Counted from the first letter of the stretch, positions 1-9,120 are shown. The stretch is DNA of 44,290 nucleotides from Blastocatellia bacterium (GCA_035275065.1 DATENM010000155.1:1-44290); one strand, 5' to 3'. A program made the numbers and translations. Notes: generated from the letters alone by a model not told the origin.

Positions 1-4
1 GGAC

Positions 5-137
5 GCCATGTTTATAGTCACCGGGGATAACAAAGAACCAGGCCCCGTAGGGGCGATATGTCAACATTCCGCTCCTACGGAGCTTGAAGAACCAGCCGAC
101 TCGATAACTATAAACATCGCGCTCCTAACGGAGCTTG
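5..137. repeat. Intergenic cluster of short palindromes with inverted outer arms
   Basis: The arms GCCATGTTTATAG (5-17) and CTATAAACATCGC (108-120) are inverted copies with one mismatch. Between and beside them lie three small palindromes: GCCCC-gta-GGGGC (42-54), GCTCC-tac-GGAGC (71-83) and GCTCC-taac-GGAGC (121-134). The last two are copies of one word that continues as TTG. A 14-bp exact tandem repeat, TCCTGCCTTCTGAC, follows at 148-161 and 162-175. No coding frame is supported in 1-253. This looks like a dispersed noncoding element, and its relatives recur later in the window. Confidence 0.75.
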
Positions 138-188
138 GGAAACTGCTTCCTGCCTTCTGACTCCTGCCTTCTGACTTCTGTATCCCTG

Positions 189-228
189 TGCTATATTTTT
201 AGCTCCTCGGATGCGGTGAACTCGCATC
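189..228 (+). promoter_or_regulatory. Putative sucD promoter with leader hairpin
   Basis: An extended -10, TGcTATATT, lies at 189-197, with only a weak -35 (TTCTGA, 169-174) supplied by the upstream tandem repeat. A 6-bp hairpin, GATGCG/CGCATC (210-215/223-228), follows in the expected leader. The same TGTGCTAT word occurs before other genes in this window. Called by eye. Confidence 0.45.
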
Positions 229-253
229 TGGAAATTCAATTCGGGAGAATAGC

Positions 254-1123
<870 letters not shown>

Positions 1124-1131
1124 ATTTTAGA

Positions 1132-1269
1132 TTTTGGATTTTCATGGCTAGGCGCTTCGCGCCGGCGATTTTGGATTAGCAGAAGGCCGTCGGCTCAACC
1201 GCATACACGTTCCCTTAATCCAAAATCCAAAATCGCCGGCGCGAAGCGCCTAGCCATGAAAATCCAAAA
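1132..1269. repeat. Perfect 45-bp inverted repeat
   Basis: The arm 1132-1176 is exactly reverse-complementary to 1225-1269, with a 48-nt loop. Each arm contains its own palindrome, GGCGC-ttc-GCGCC, and begins or ends with the iterated word ATCCAAAA/TTTTGGAT. The element fills the sucD to 1282 spacer, starting 8 bases after the sucD stop. It has no coding content and could act as a very stable RNA hairpin. The low-complexity arm ends resemble the other spacer repeats here. Confidence 0.93.
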
Positions 1270-1281
1270 CCCAATAAGGCG

Positions 1282-1560
1282 ATGGCGAAAAAGACAGCGC
1301 GGATTGTTTGCACCAACGACAACGAATTCTGGACGACCCAGAAGCAATTCTGGCTGTGGGTGCGCGAAGGGCTGGTTGATGTGACCGGGCAGAACCCCCT
1401 GACGGGCCGCTTCGGAGGCCGCCGCGAAAAGCTGATGGTCATGGTCCGCCGGGTCATTCTCGACGCTGCCAGTCCCAACCATAAGCAGGAAGTCCTCGAC
1501 AGTTACGCCAAGCTCGCGCCGCACATCACCCGGTTGCGCGAAGAAGAGAAGAAGAAATAG
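1282..1560 (+). CDS. Small conserved-looking protein of unknown function
   Basis: This 92-aa basic protein (MAKKTARIVCTNDNEFWTTQ...) has no domain I recognise. It has aromatic-rich segments (FWTTQKQFWLWV, about residues 16-27) and ends in a charged helix (REEEKKK). There is no signal peptide or membrane segment, so it is probably cytoplasmic. The ATG at 1282 has only AAGG two bases upstream, so initiation looks weak. The gene sits between the 45-bp inverted repeat and another repeat-like spacer (1561-1655, where GGGCCAG at 1561-1567 is inverted as CTGGCCC at 1649-1655, with C-rich iterations before the latter). Its codon use is like its neighbours. I consider it a real gene but cannot assign a role. 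Confidence 0.65.
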   Translation: MAKKTARIVCTNDNEFWTTQKQFWLWVREGLVDVTGQNPLTGRFGGRREKLMVMVRRVILDAASPNHKQEVLDSYAKLAPHITRLREEEKKK

Positions 1561-1664
1561 GGGCCAGCGACTAGCGAGCAGAGTGTTCCGCACGCAATCG
1601 CTAATCAGCATGCTGGCGGGCCCCTTGTTCGCCCCTAGCCCCCGGCCCCTGGCCCCGAATCGCA

Positions 1665-3029
1665 ATGCTCGAAAAACTTTTCAAGCTGAAAGAGCAGGGC
1701 GCGAGCCTGCGCGGCGAGGCGCTGGCGGCGCTGACCACCTTTGCGACCATGGCCTACATCATCTTCGTGCAGCCGGTTGTGCTGAGCGCGGCGGGGATGG
1801 ATGCGGGAGCGGTCTTCACTTCGACCTGCCTGATCACGGCCTTTTCGACTCTGTTGATGGCGCTGCTGGCGAATTATCCGGTTGCCGTCGCGCCGGCGAT
1901 GGGACATAACTTCTTTTTCGCCTTCGTCGTCGTGCTGACCATGAAAGTGCCCTGGCAGGTAGGGCTCGGCGCGGTTTTCATTTCGGGCCTCATCTTCGTA
2001 GCAACCGCCTCCGTCGGACTGCGCGAGCAACTTGTAGCCGCTGTGCCCGAGACTTTGAAATCGGCCATCGCCGCAGGCATCGGCCTGCTCATCACGCTGA
2101 TCGGCCTGGAGTGGGCGGGAATTGTCCGCCTCGACGCCAATACCTTTGTCACGCTCGGCCACCTCGAAAGCCGCCCGGCACTGGTCGCCTTCGCCGGCTT
2201 GCTGGTGACGCTGGTTTTGATGGCGCGCGGCGTCAAGGGAGCGATTCTCATCGGCGGCGTCGTCGCGGCGATTGTCGGCATCCCGCTCGGCGTCGTCGCG
2301 CGACCGGAGGCCATCGTCAGCCTGCCGCCGTCGCTTGCGCCCACGGCTCTGAAACTGGATTTGCTCGGCGCGCTCAAGCAAGGGCTGTTCGCCATCATCT
2401 TCATTTTTTTCTTCCTCGACCTGTTCGATACGGTCGGCTCGCTGATCGGCATCGCCAGGCAGGCGGGCTTGATTGAGGACGGCAAGCTGCCGCGGGTCGG
2501 GCGCGCCCTGCTTGCGGACGCCATCGGCACAGTCGGCTCGGCAATGGTCGGCAATACGACGATGGTGAGTTATATCGAGAGCGCCTCGGGTGTGGCCGCC
2601 GGCGGGCGCACGGGGCTGGTTGGCGTCTTTGTCGCCGGCTTGTTTGTAGCGGCGATGTTCTTTTCGCCACTGGTGCGCGCCATCAGCGGCGGCTATGCGG
2701 TACCCGAAACGGTGTTGATTGATGGGCAGCAGATCGCCCGCACCTTTGTTTACTACCCGGTGACTTCGCCGGCGCTGATCGTCGTCGGCAGCCTGATGAT
2801 TCGTGCCGTGCGCGACATCGAGTGGGATGACTTCACCGAAGCGCTGCCGGCATTCCTGACGCTGGTGCTGATGCCGCTGACCTTCAGCATCACGGACGGC
2901 ATGGCCTTCGGGTTTATCTCGTATGCGCTCTTGAAACTGGCGACGGGCCGCGCCCGCGAGGCGCACTGGCTGATCTACCTGTTCGCCGCGCTCTTCGTCA
3001 TCCGGTACGCTGTGCCGGGCTTGCGGTGA
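1665..3029 (+). CDS. NCS2-family purine permease (AzgA/PbuG-like)
   Basis: This 454-aa polytopic inner-membrane protein belongs to the nucleobase:cation symporter-2 group, AzgA/PbuG branch, which imports hypoxanthine, guanine or adenine by proton symport. Seen in the sequence: the N-terminal FATMAYIIFVQP segment, the APAMGHNFFFAF motif of the first half (family form APGMGxNAFFA, so H-N replaces the usual residues), LDLFDTVGSLIGIA in the middle, and NTTMVSYIESASGVAAGGRTGL in place of the family STxTSYIES motif. The whole length is filled with hydrophobic helices. No strong ribosome-binding site precedes the ATG. It stands alone and no purine-metabolism genes are adjacent. The exact substrate cannot be read from the sequence. 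Confidence 0.93.
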   Translation: MLEKLFKLKEQGASLRGEALAALTTFATMAYIIFVQPVVLSAAGMDAGAVFTSTCLITAFSTLLMALLANYPVAVAPAMGHNFFFAFVVVLTMKVPWQVGLGAVFISGLIFVATASVGLREQLVAAVPETLKSAIAAGIGLLITLIGLEWAGIVRLDANTFVTLGHLESRPALVAFAGLLVTLVLMARGVKGAILIGGVVAAIVGIPLGVVARPEAIVSLPPSLAPTALKLDLLGALKQGLFAIIFIFFFLDLFDTVGSLIGIARQAGLIEDGKLPRVGRALLADAIGTVGSAMVGNTTMVSYIESASGVAAGGRTGLVGVFVAGLFVAAMFFSPLVRAISGGYAVPETVLIDGQQIARTFVYYPVTSPALIVVGSLMIRAVRDIEWDDFTEALPAFLTLVLMPLTFSITDGMAFGFISYALLKLATGRAREAHWLIYLFAALFVIRYAVPGLR

Positions 3030-3063
3030 AGGTGGCATTTGATTAACCAGAGAATCACCCCCG

Positions 3064-3092
3064 TTGAAAACGCTTCATCGTTGTGCTTTACT
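3064..3092 (+). promoter_or_regulatory. Putative promoter of the coiled-coil gene
   Basis: TTGAAA (3064-3069), a 17-bp spacer and TTTACT (3087-3092), preceded by TGc, form an extended -10. It lies about 40 bases upstream of the ATG at 3131. Confidence 0.45.
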
Positions 3093-3101
3093 CTCTTACA
3101 C

Positions 3102-3133
3102 TGGAGGTGTAGGCAATGGAGGTGTAGGCAATG
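3102..3133 (+). repeat. Exact 15-bp tandem duplication of the ribosome-binding site and start
   Basis: TGGAGGTGTAGGCAA occurs at 3102-3116 and again at 3117-3131. Each copy carries GGAGGTG six bases before an ATG. The first ATG (3116) reads ATG-GAG-GTG-TAG, a three-residue peptide (MEV) that ends before the second ATG (3131). The second is the start of the 120-aa gene. The second ribosome-binding site lies inside the tiny upstream frame. Confidence 0.9.
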
Positions 3134-3493
3134 AGCGACGACGAGCGACAGCGCCAGATGGATTTCATCCTCAGCCAGCAAGCGACTTTCAGTTCCGACA
3201 TGGTCGAGTTGAAATCGCGTATCGATCAACAGGGCAGCAACATAGACAAGCTGGCGGGCGTCGTCGCGCAGCTCGCCGAAACTATAGAGGCACAGCGTGA
3301 GGCACAGCGTCAGGAATCCGAGCGACTTGCCGAAACTATCGAGGCGCAACGTCAAGAAACCCAGTTCGCGATTAACAACCTCATCATTGCCAACGAAGCG
3401 ACGCGCGAGCTGGCGAACCGGGCGGCTGAATTGGCGTTCAACACCAGCCGCCGGCTGACCGCCCACGAAAACCAACCGCATGGTCAGGAGTGA
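3131..3493 (+). CDS. Coiled-coil protein of unknown function
   Basis: This 120-aa hydrophilic, largely alpha-helical protein has no signal peptide. Residues about 20-95 have heptad-like spacing of hydrophobics with many Q, E and R. They contain a near-exact internal repeat, LAETIEAQR (around residues 48-56 and 68-76), separated by a short EAQRQESE stretch; this repeat is also visible in the DNA. The protein ends in a His/Gln/Glu tail. GGAGGTG lies six bases before the ATG. Its role is unknown; proteins of this shape are often small structural or partner proteins, but nothing here fixes that. It is followed by the tRNA-Gly promoter. Confidence 0.75.
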   Translation: MSDDERQRQMDFILSQQATFSSDMVELKSRIDQQGSNIDKLAGVVAQLAETIEAQREAQRQESERLAETIEAQRQETQFAINNLIIANEATRELANRAAELAFNTSRRLTAHENQPHGQE

Positions 3494-3526
3494 CATCTCC
3501 TCAATCGCGACCGGTGACACCGATGC

Positions 3527-3556
3527 TTGCCGTCTCCAGATTTCCTGTGGTAAAAC
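3527..3556 (+). promoter_or_regulatory. Promoter of tRNA-Gly
   Basis: TTGCCG (3527-3532), an 18-bp spacer and TAAAAC (3551-3556) with TGg just upstream. The predicted start is about 3563, 13 bases before the mature tRNA 5' end. The same TAAAAC -10 is used by the twin promoters at 17206 and 17376. Confidence 0.55.
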
Positions 3557-3575
3557 TTGGTTGCGCCAAAGTAGA

Positions 3576-3650
3576 GCGCGAGTAGCTCAATGGTAGAGCA
3601 TCGGCTTCCCAAGCCGGTGGTTGCGGGTTCGATCCCCGTCTCGCGCTCCA
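3576..3650 (+). tRNA. tRNA-Gly (anticodon CCC)
   Basis: The acceptor GCGCGAG (3576-3582) pairs with CTCGCGC (3640-3646), followed by discriminator T and an encoded CCA (3648-3650). The D arm has AGCTCAATGGTAGAGC. The anticodon stem CGGC/GCCG encloses loop TTCCCAA, giving anticodon CCC, which reads GGG. The T arm carries GGTTCGATCCC. All arms fold normally. No duplicated 3' end was noticed downstream that would mark an integration site. Confidence 0.97.
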
Positions 3651-3687
3651 ATCCTTTTCACCCCAGGACGCTTCCCTAAACAGAGCC

Positions 3688-4434
3688 ATGAAAGATACTG
3701 CGCCTCCCGATGTCGCCGCCCGTCTGGCCGTGCGTGAACGGCCCGATGGCATGCCGATCATGTACCAATCCTGGGACAAGCTGCTGTTTATGCACTGGCC
3801 GATCCGCACAGACGCGCTCCGCCACCACATCCCTGAGCGCTTGCACATCGACACGTTCGACGGCCAGGCGTGGATCGCCATCACACCGTTCACCGTGCGC
3901 GACGCGCGCCCGGTCTTCGTGCCGCCGCTGCCGTGGGTGAGCGACTTCCACGAGACCAACGTGCGCACCTATGTCTACATCGATGGCGTCCCCGGCGTCT
4001 GGTTCTTCTCGTTGGACGCCAACAGTCTGGTGGCCGTGCTGGGGGCGCGCGCCTTCTTTAGTCTGCCGTACCACGAGGCCGAGATTCAGCTTGAGCAGAA
4101 GGATCAGACGATAGACTACGTCGCGTCACGCAAAGACGCCGCCGCGCCCGCCGAATTCCGCGCCACCTGGACGATTGGCCCTGACCTGCCACAGGCCGAG
4201 CCCGGCTCGCTCGAATTCTTTCTCGTCGAGCGTTATTGCCTCTATACCTCAAGCGCCGGCAAACTCTACCGCTGCCGCATACACCATCGCCCCTGGCCTT
4301 TGCAGCAGCCGCAACTGTCGGCCTATCACTCCTCAATAGTCGAAGCGGATGGCTTGCCGACGCCCGCCGGTCAGCCGCTGCTACACGCGGGAGGGCCAGT
4401 CGACGTCGATGTCTGGCCGCTCGAAGAAATCTGA
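3688..4434 (+). CDS. DUF2071 (YqjF-like) protein
   Basis: This 248-aa cytoplasmic protein matches the DUF2071/YqjF family, whose members share a fold related to acetoacetate decarboxylase but whose reaction is not established. Family features: the N-terminal WDKLLFMHWPI segment followed by LRHHIPERLHIDTFDGQAWIAI, then FHETNVRTYV with GVPGVWFFSLDA, and a C-terminal FFLVERYCLYT. Length is typical. The ATG at 3688 has no clear ribosome-binding site and starts 37 bases after the tRNA, so the gene may be co-transcribed with it. The kinase gene follows. Family assignment is good; function is unknown. Confidence 0.9.
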   Translation: MKDTAPPDVAARLAVRERPDGMPIMYQSWDKLLFMHWPIRTDALRHHIPERLHIDTFDGQAWIAITPFTVRDARPVFVPPLPWVSDFHETNVRTYVYIDGVPGVWFFSLDANSLVAVLGARAFFSLPYHEAEIQLEQKDQTIDYVASRKDAAAPAEFRATWTIGPDLPQAEPGSLEFFLVERYCLYTSSAGKLYRCRIHHRPWPLQQPQLSAYHSSIVEADGLPTPAGQPLLHAGGPVDVDVWPLEEI

Positions 4435-4543
4435 TGCCTTGCTTTCACGCTTGACCTGGCTTCAAAGCCGTTATACAAATGCGGAGACGCTTTGTGAAAG
4501 CATTCGCCAATATCGGTTGCGACGCCCACCCGCCGTTGCCAGC

Positions 4544-6916
4544 ATGGGTCTGCGCGGAATGATTGACGATAACCGGCCAGCCGCTGAAATCCTGGAACAC
4601 TTCAGAATCATTTCTGAGCTGGTCGCTGACTACGCCTTTTCCTGTGCCGTGACCCCGGAAGGCGCGCTGCTGATTGAGTGGGCGACCGATTCGTTCGCGC
4701 GCGTCACCGGCTATACGACAGACGAGATCAACCAGCACGGCTGGCAAACGCTGATTCATCCTGACGATTTGCCGCTAGTTCAGCAACAGCTTGACCATCT
4801 CAGGGCGGGAGAGGCTTCGGTTTCCGAGCTGCGCCTTATCCGCAAGGGCGGCGAGGTGCGCTGGATGCGCAACTACTCGCGGCCTGTGCTGGACGAGCAG
4901 CGCCGCCTCATTCGCATTCACGGCGCGGCGCAGGACGTCACCGAGCACAAGCAGGCCGATGCCGAGCTTGCGCAGAACGAAGAGCGCTTCAAGCTCGCGG
5001 TCAGCGGCGCGCCGTTGACCCTTTTCGAACAAGACCTCGACCTCAAGTACCGCTGGGTCTATCCCCATCGCATCGAATTTCCCGAAGGCAATCTGGGGCG
5101 AAGCGACGCCGACCTGATCCCCGCCGAAGACGCAGAAGTGCTGATGCGACTGAAGCGCGAAGTGATTGAGCGCGGTGTCCCCTTGCGCCAGGAGATTCGC
5201 GCCACCCTGCCCGGCGCGGCGCGCTGGTATGATCTGGTCATCGAGCCGAAGCGCGACAGCGACGGCAACATCGTCGGCATCGCCGGCGCGGCCTTTGACA
5301 TCACCGACCGCAAGCAGGCCGAAGCGCGATTGCAAGAATCCGAAGAGCGCTTTGCCAAAGCCTTCAACGCCAACCCCGACCCGATGACTATCCATCGCAT
5401 CAGTGATGGCCGCTACATTGCCGCCAACGACAGTTTTTTGAGCGTCACCGGGTTTTCAAGGGATGAAGTGTTGGGCCGCACCGCCGCAGAGCTGAATCTC
5501 GTTGTCGCCAGCGAGCACCCCGAGCAGTGGGGGCAACTGCTCAGAGCGCAAGGGGGCTTCCATAACCTGGAAGCCGTCTACCGCACACGGCACGGCGAGA
5601 TTCGCACGGCGCTCATGTCGGCGGAAGTCATTGAGGTCGGCGGCGAGCCCTGCATTCTCGCGGTCTCGACCGACATCACCGAGCGCAAGCACGCCGAAGA
5701 GGAGCGCGCTGAGATGCTCGCCCACGAGCAGGCGCTACGCATCGAAGCCGAGCAGGCGAATCGTCTGAAGGACGAATTTCTCGCGACGATCTCACACGAA
5801 TTGCGCACGCCGCTTAACGCCATTCTCGGCTGGGCCAGCATGCTGCGCGGCGGCAAGCTCGACGCCGAGCTTGCGGCTCGCGCCCTTGAGACCATTGAGC
5901 GCAACGGCAAGTCACAGGCCAAGCTCATCGAAGACCTGCTCGATATCTCGCGCATCATCACCGGCAAGCTGCGGCTGAACGTTCAGCCGGTCGAGCTGGC
6001 CACGGTCGTTGAAGCGGCGCTCGACGTCATCCGCCCGGCTGCCGGTGCCAAAGAGATTCGCCTGCAAGTCATCCTCGACCCGCACGCCGGGCCGGTCTCC
6101 GGCGATCCCGAGCGCTTGCAGCAGGTCGTCTGGAACCTGCTTTCAAACGCCATCAAATTCACGCCCAAAGGTGGCCGCGTGCAGGTTCGTCTGGAGAGAC
6201 AGAATTCGCAGGCCACCTTGACCGTGAGCGACGACGGCAAGGGGATCAGCCCGGAGTTTTTGCCTTTCGTGTTTGATCGTTTCCGCCAGGCCGATGCCGG
6301 CATCACGCGGGCGCATGGCGGATTGGGCCTGGGGCTGTCCATCGTCCGTCACTTGATCGAGCAGCATGGTGGCAGCGTCGCGGCCTACAGCGACGGCGAA
6401 GGGCGCGGCGCGACCTTCAAGATTAGCCTGCCATTGATGATCATCCATTCGGCGCGCTCAACCGCGGAAAGACGGGCGATGATGTTTGAGCCGCCGCCGA
6501 GCCCGCTGCTTGAGTGCCCGCCGCCGCTCACAGGGTTGCGACTTCTGGTTGTCGAAGACGACCCGGACGCCCGCATTCTGCTACAGACCATGCTGAAGCA
6601 GTGCGAGGCCGATGTGAAAGCGGCGGATTCCGTGGCGCGGGCTTTGACCATCCTTGCCGAGTGGCAGCCCGACCTGTTGATCTCGGACATCGAGATGCCG
6701 CGCGAAGACGGCTACTCGCTGATTCGCAACATCCGTTCACGCGGCAGTGCGCACGGCTCGCGCCTGCCGGCCATCGCGCTGACGGCGCACGCCCGCGTCG
6801 AAGACCGCGTGCGCGCTTTGACCGCGGGCTTCGATGCGCATGTGGCCAAGCCGGTCGAGGCCAACGAGCTGGTGACGGTGATCCTCAGCCTCGCGCGCAT
6901 GAGCGGCAAAGACTGA
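4544..6916 (+). CDS. Soluble hybrid histidine kinase with three PAS domains
   Basis: This 790-aa cytoplasmic sensor kinase has no membrane segment. Domains in order: PAS/PAC 1 (about residues 15-135, ending VTEHKQ), PAS 2 (about 145-265, ending ITDRKQ), PAS 3 (about 275-400, ending ITERKH), HisKA with the phospho-acceptor H418 in SHELRTP, HATPase with NLLSNAIKF, DDGKGIS and GGLGLGLSI, and a C-terminal receiver with acceptor D715 in ISDIEMP and the conserved AKP lysine near the end. It is likely a PAS ligand or redox sensor that passes phosphate to its own receiver and then to an unseen partner. The frame is open back to an ATG at 4349 inside the DUF2071 gene. I chose the ATG at 4544 because homology begins there; TTG starts at 4439 or 4451 are possible. 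No response regulator with an output domain is adjacent. Confidence 0.93.
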   Translation: MGLRGMIDDNRPAAEILEHFRIISELVADYAFSCAVTPEGALLIEWATDSFARVTGYTTDEINQHGWQTLIHPDDLPLVQQQLDHLRAGEASVSELRLIRKGGEVRWMRNYSRPVLDEQRRLIRIHGAAQDVTEHKQADAELAQNEERFKLAVSGAPLTLFEQDLDLKYRWVYPHRIEFPEGNLGRSDADLIPAEDAEVLMRLKREVIERGVPLRQEIRATLPGAARWYDLVIEPKRDSDGNIVGIAGAAFDITDRKQAEARLQESEERFAKAFNANPDPMTIHRISDGRYIAANDSFLSVTGFSRDEVLGRTAAELNLVVASEHPEQWGQLLRAQGGFHNLEAVYRTRHGEIRTALMSAEVIEVGGEPCILAVSTDITERKHAEEERAEMLAHEQALRIEAEQANRLKDEFLATISHELRTPLNAILGWASMLRGGKLDAELAARALETIERNGKSQAKLIEDLLDISRIITGKLRLNVQPVELATVVEAALDVIRPAAGAKEIRLQVILDPHAGPVSGDPERLQQVVWNLLSNAIKFTPKGGRVQVRLERQNSQATLTVSDDGKGISPEFLPFVFDRFRQADAGITRAHGGLGLGLSIVRHLIEQHGGSVAAYSDGEGRGATFKISLPLMIIHSARSTAERRAMMFEPPPSPLLECPPPLTGLRLLVVEDDPDARILLQTMLKQCEADVKAADSVARALTILAEWQPDLLISDIEMPREDGYSLIRNIRSRGSAHGSRLPAIALTAHARVEDRVRALTAGFDAHVAKPVEANELVTVILSLARMSGKD

Positions 6917-6941
6917 TTGCCGCGACAGGCTGTGGGGCCTT

Positions 6942-7460
6942 CTACTGGGCCGCGATGACGACATAGTTTCGACCGCTATAGAGCCGGATGCCGTCGCTCC
7001 CCTTGGTCATCATCAACGGGCGCGGACGCCGCAAGCCCTTGTCGCTGGCGGCAGCCACCGACAGCAACTCTTTGCCGCTGATGTCGAAGACCGTCAGCTT
7101 GCCATCCGATGAGAAGCCGAAGCCATATGCGCCGGTGCCGAGCGACTGGCCGCCGACGCTGACCGCCGAATCGGTGATCAAAAAGCCTTCGTACCTGGCG
7201 CGCACGTCATTGGCATAACCGGACGTGTCGACCATCCCGGCAATCACCAGGCGATTCGCGCCGAGCCGCGCTGCCGCCGCATTGCGCATCTGCGTCAGGC
7301 CGCTCTGGCCTTGAAAGTAGAAGCTGGTCGGCACAATGCGCGCCAGTTCTTTGCCTGCGATCACCGCCGAAGCCTCTTGCCCCAGGGCGATGGCTTGCAG
7401 CAGTGACAAAGAAATCAGCCAGCTTGAGACAACCAGACACCGGCGAAAGGTTCTTGACAT
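6942..7460 (-). CDS. Exported protein of unknown function
   Basis: This 172-aa protein has a clear signal peptide (MSRTFRRCLVV then a hydrophobic SSWLISLSLLQAIAL core, cleavage probably after ALGQ or nearby), so it is periplasmic or secreted. The mature part has short beta-like repeats such as GTGAYGFGFSSDGKLTVFDISG, reminiscent of a small propeller or sandwich, but I do not recognise the family. The start is the ATG at 7460, with AAGGAGAGC upstream. An upstream in-frame start (7505) would put residues before the signal peptide. It lies 52 bases downstream of the TolB-like gene on the same strand and may share its transcript. Confidence 0.75.
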   Translation of the reverse strand: MSRTFRRCLVVSSWLISLSLLQAIALGQEASAVIAGKELARIVPTSFYFQGQSGLTQMRNAAAARLGANRLVIAGMVDTSGYANDVRARYEGFLITDSAVSVGGQSLGTGAYGFGFSSDGKLTVFDISGKELLSVAAASDKGLRRPRPLMMTKGSDGIRLYSGRNYVVIAAQ

Positions 7461-7512
7461 AAGCTCTCCTTGTAATCCGAATGTTGCGCCAGCGGCGCTT
7501 ACCACGTTCTGA

Positions 7513-9036
7513 CTATTTCAAATCGCTATTGCTGACGAAAGCCAGGCGCTTGCCGTCGGGCGACCACGACGGCACATTGATGGTTCCCTGGCCGCCATAG
7601 ACGTAAGCAATCACCCGCGGCTTGCCGCCGTTGACGGGCATCAATCGCAGATAAACGCGCTTATAAAATGGGTGATCGGTCGGCGCTACGTCTTTGCCGA
7701 AAGAGAGGAAGGCGATCCACTTGCCGTCGGGAGAGAGGTGCGGGAACCAGTTGTTGTACTCGTCGTCGGTCACTTGCTCCTGACCGCTGCCGTCAGGCTT
7801 CATGCGCCAGAGTTGCATCGAACCGCCGCGCGCTGAATTGAAGTAGATGGTCTTGCCGTCGGGTGAAAACTCCGAGCCGTCATCAAGCCCTCTGGTGCGT
7901 GTGAGGTTGACTTCTTCGCCGCCCGCCGCGGGAATCTTGTAGATGTCGAAGTCGCCATTGCGCTCCGCCGTGTAGATCAAATACTTACCGTCCGGCGACC
8001 AGCCGTGCAGGTATGAATGGCCCCGCGGCGTAACCCGCTTCGGCTTGCCGCCTGCGATAGGCAGCGTGTAGATGATCGATTTACTGTTATCGCTATCGCT
8101 GTGATGGCTGATGCCGATGCGGCGGCCATCAAACGACAGGACGTGATCATTGTTGTTGTGCGTGGCGAAGTCCGTGTTAATCAGAGTCGGCGTCTGCGCG
8201 GCCAGATCGAAGCGATAAAGGCGGCCATTGCGGTTGAAGATCAACGCCTTGCCGTCGCGCGTCCAGTTCGGCGCTTGCATCGAGTCGGGCGTGTGATAAA
8301 TCACTTTTCGCTCGCCCGTCTGAACGTCGAGAATCTCCAGGTCGCTGCCGATGTAATCGCGGTACGGAACAAAGCTGGCGCTCGCCGGAACCGTGACGCG
8401 GACGTTCGTGAAGACTGCCGTTTCTTCGACATCCTTGTTATGCGAGCAGACGTAGAGGCCGACGATCACCTCGTCGCCGAGCGCCGGGTTAACTGTCTCT
8501 GCGGTCACAAACGGCTCGCCGAAGCGCGCCACGGACATGATGTAGGCGTCGCCTTTGCGCTCCAGCTGAATGACGTCGGCGGCTTGCGCAGCGGACTTGA
8601 TCTCTTCGGTCGGACCGCCCTTGCTGCGGCGGAACTGCAAAGAGGTCAGGCCGTCGCCGTGGACCGTGGCATTCACATGCGGCGCATTCGATTCCATGCC
8701 GGCGCGGATGATCCAGCCTAGCTTGCGATGCGCCTCGACGCCGCGGCCCTCGAAGCGCGCCCGGCAGGTCAGAATGAAATCGCCCTTCATCCGCTTCCAC
8801 ACCATGTGAAACTCGTCGTTATCGAGCCACATATTGGCGCCCCCGCCAGTAATCGTGTATTCCTGCTTCGCCGCGTCATAGACGGCATGGCCGGGCTTTA
8901 GCACGTGGCCGATGTCGCCCTGACCCTCGAAGACACCGAGGCCGTTCTGCCGCGCCGGCGAAACGCGGGCCGGCACCAGCGCAAACGAACAGAGCATAAC
9001 TAACAGGGATAAGAGAGCGGCGATGCGTTTTTGCAT
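7513..9036 (-). CDS. Exported TolB/PD40-type beta-propeller protein with N-terminal sandwich domain
   Basis: This 507-aa protein starts with a signal peptide (MQKRIAALLSLLVMLCSFALVPA). Residues about 30-210 look like a DUF1349/LamG-like beta-sandwich (WKRMKGDFILTCRARFEG... GWIIRAG). The rest is a WD40-like PD40 propeller with at least four repeats bearing the F/WSPDGK signature (HGWSPDGKYLIY, FSPDGKTIYF, LSPDGKWIAF, WSPDGKRLAF). No Tol-Pal genes are nearby, so it is unlikely to be TolB itself. Secreted proteins of this design usually bind carbohydrate or act as scaffolds; that is inference. The ATG at 9036 was chosen because the signal peptide begins there. Confidence 0.88.
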   Translation of the reverse strand: MQKRIAALLSLLVMLCSFALVPARVSPARQNGLGVFEGQGDIGHVLKPGHAVYDAAKQEYTITGGGANMWLDNDEFHMVWKRMKGDFILTCRARFEGRGVEAHRKLGWIIRAGMESNAPHVNATVHGDGLTSLQFRRSKGGPTEEIKSAAQAADVIQLERKGDAYIMSVARFGEPFVTAETVNPALGDEVIVGLYVCSHNKDVEETAVFTNVRVTVPASASFVPYRDYIGSDLEILDVQTGERKVIYHTPDSMQAPNWTRDGKALIFNRNGRLYRFDLAAQTPTLINTDFATHNNNDHVLSFDGRRIGISHHSDSDNSKSIIYTLPIAGGKPKRVTPRGHSYLHGWSPDGKYLIYTAERNGDFDIYKIPAAGGEEVNLTRTRGLDDGSEFSPDGKTIYFNSARGGSMQLWRMKPDGSGQEQVTDDEYNNWFPHLSPDGKWIAFLSFGKDVAPTDHPFYKRVYLRLMPVNGGKPRVIAYVYGGQGTINVPSWSPDGKRLAFVSNSDLK

Positions 9037-9083
9037 AGCCGTTAAAGTAGAAGCTTTGGCGGGAATTGGCAAGGGCAGGGAAT

Positions 9084-9115
9084 CGTGGCGTCACGTCTTC
9101 AAACGTGACGCCACG
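9084..9115 (-). terminator. 13-bp perfect hairpin, likely terminator
   Basis: CGTGGCGTCACGT (9084-9096) pairs perfectly with 9103-9115 around the loop CTTCAA. It lies 5 bases downstream of the stop of the 67-aa gene on the minus strand and before the propeller gene. There is no clear U-run, so it may attenuate or stabilise rather than terminate. Confidence 0.6.
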
Positions 9116-9120
9116 CGGTC

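Noticed and set aside
1635..3038. 467-codon minus-strand frame opposite the purine permease
   Set aside because: Antisense shadow of a well-conserved membrane protein; its product is a low-complexity Gln/Arg/Asp string with no signal or domain.
3576..3650. tRNA-Gly as an integration site for a mobile island
   Set aside because: No integrase and no second copy of the tRNA 3' end was noticed; the following genes look native.
7513..9036. Calling the propeller protein TolB
   Set aside because: Repeats match, but it has an N-terminal sandwich domain and no Tol-Pal neighbours.
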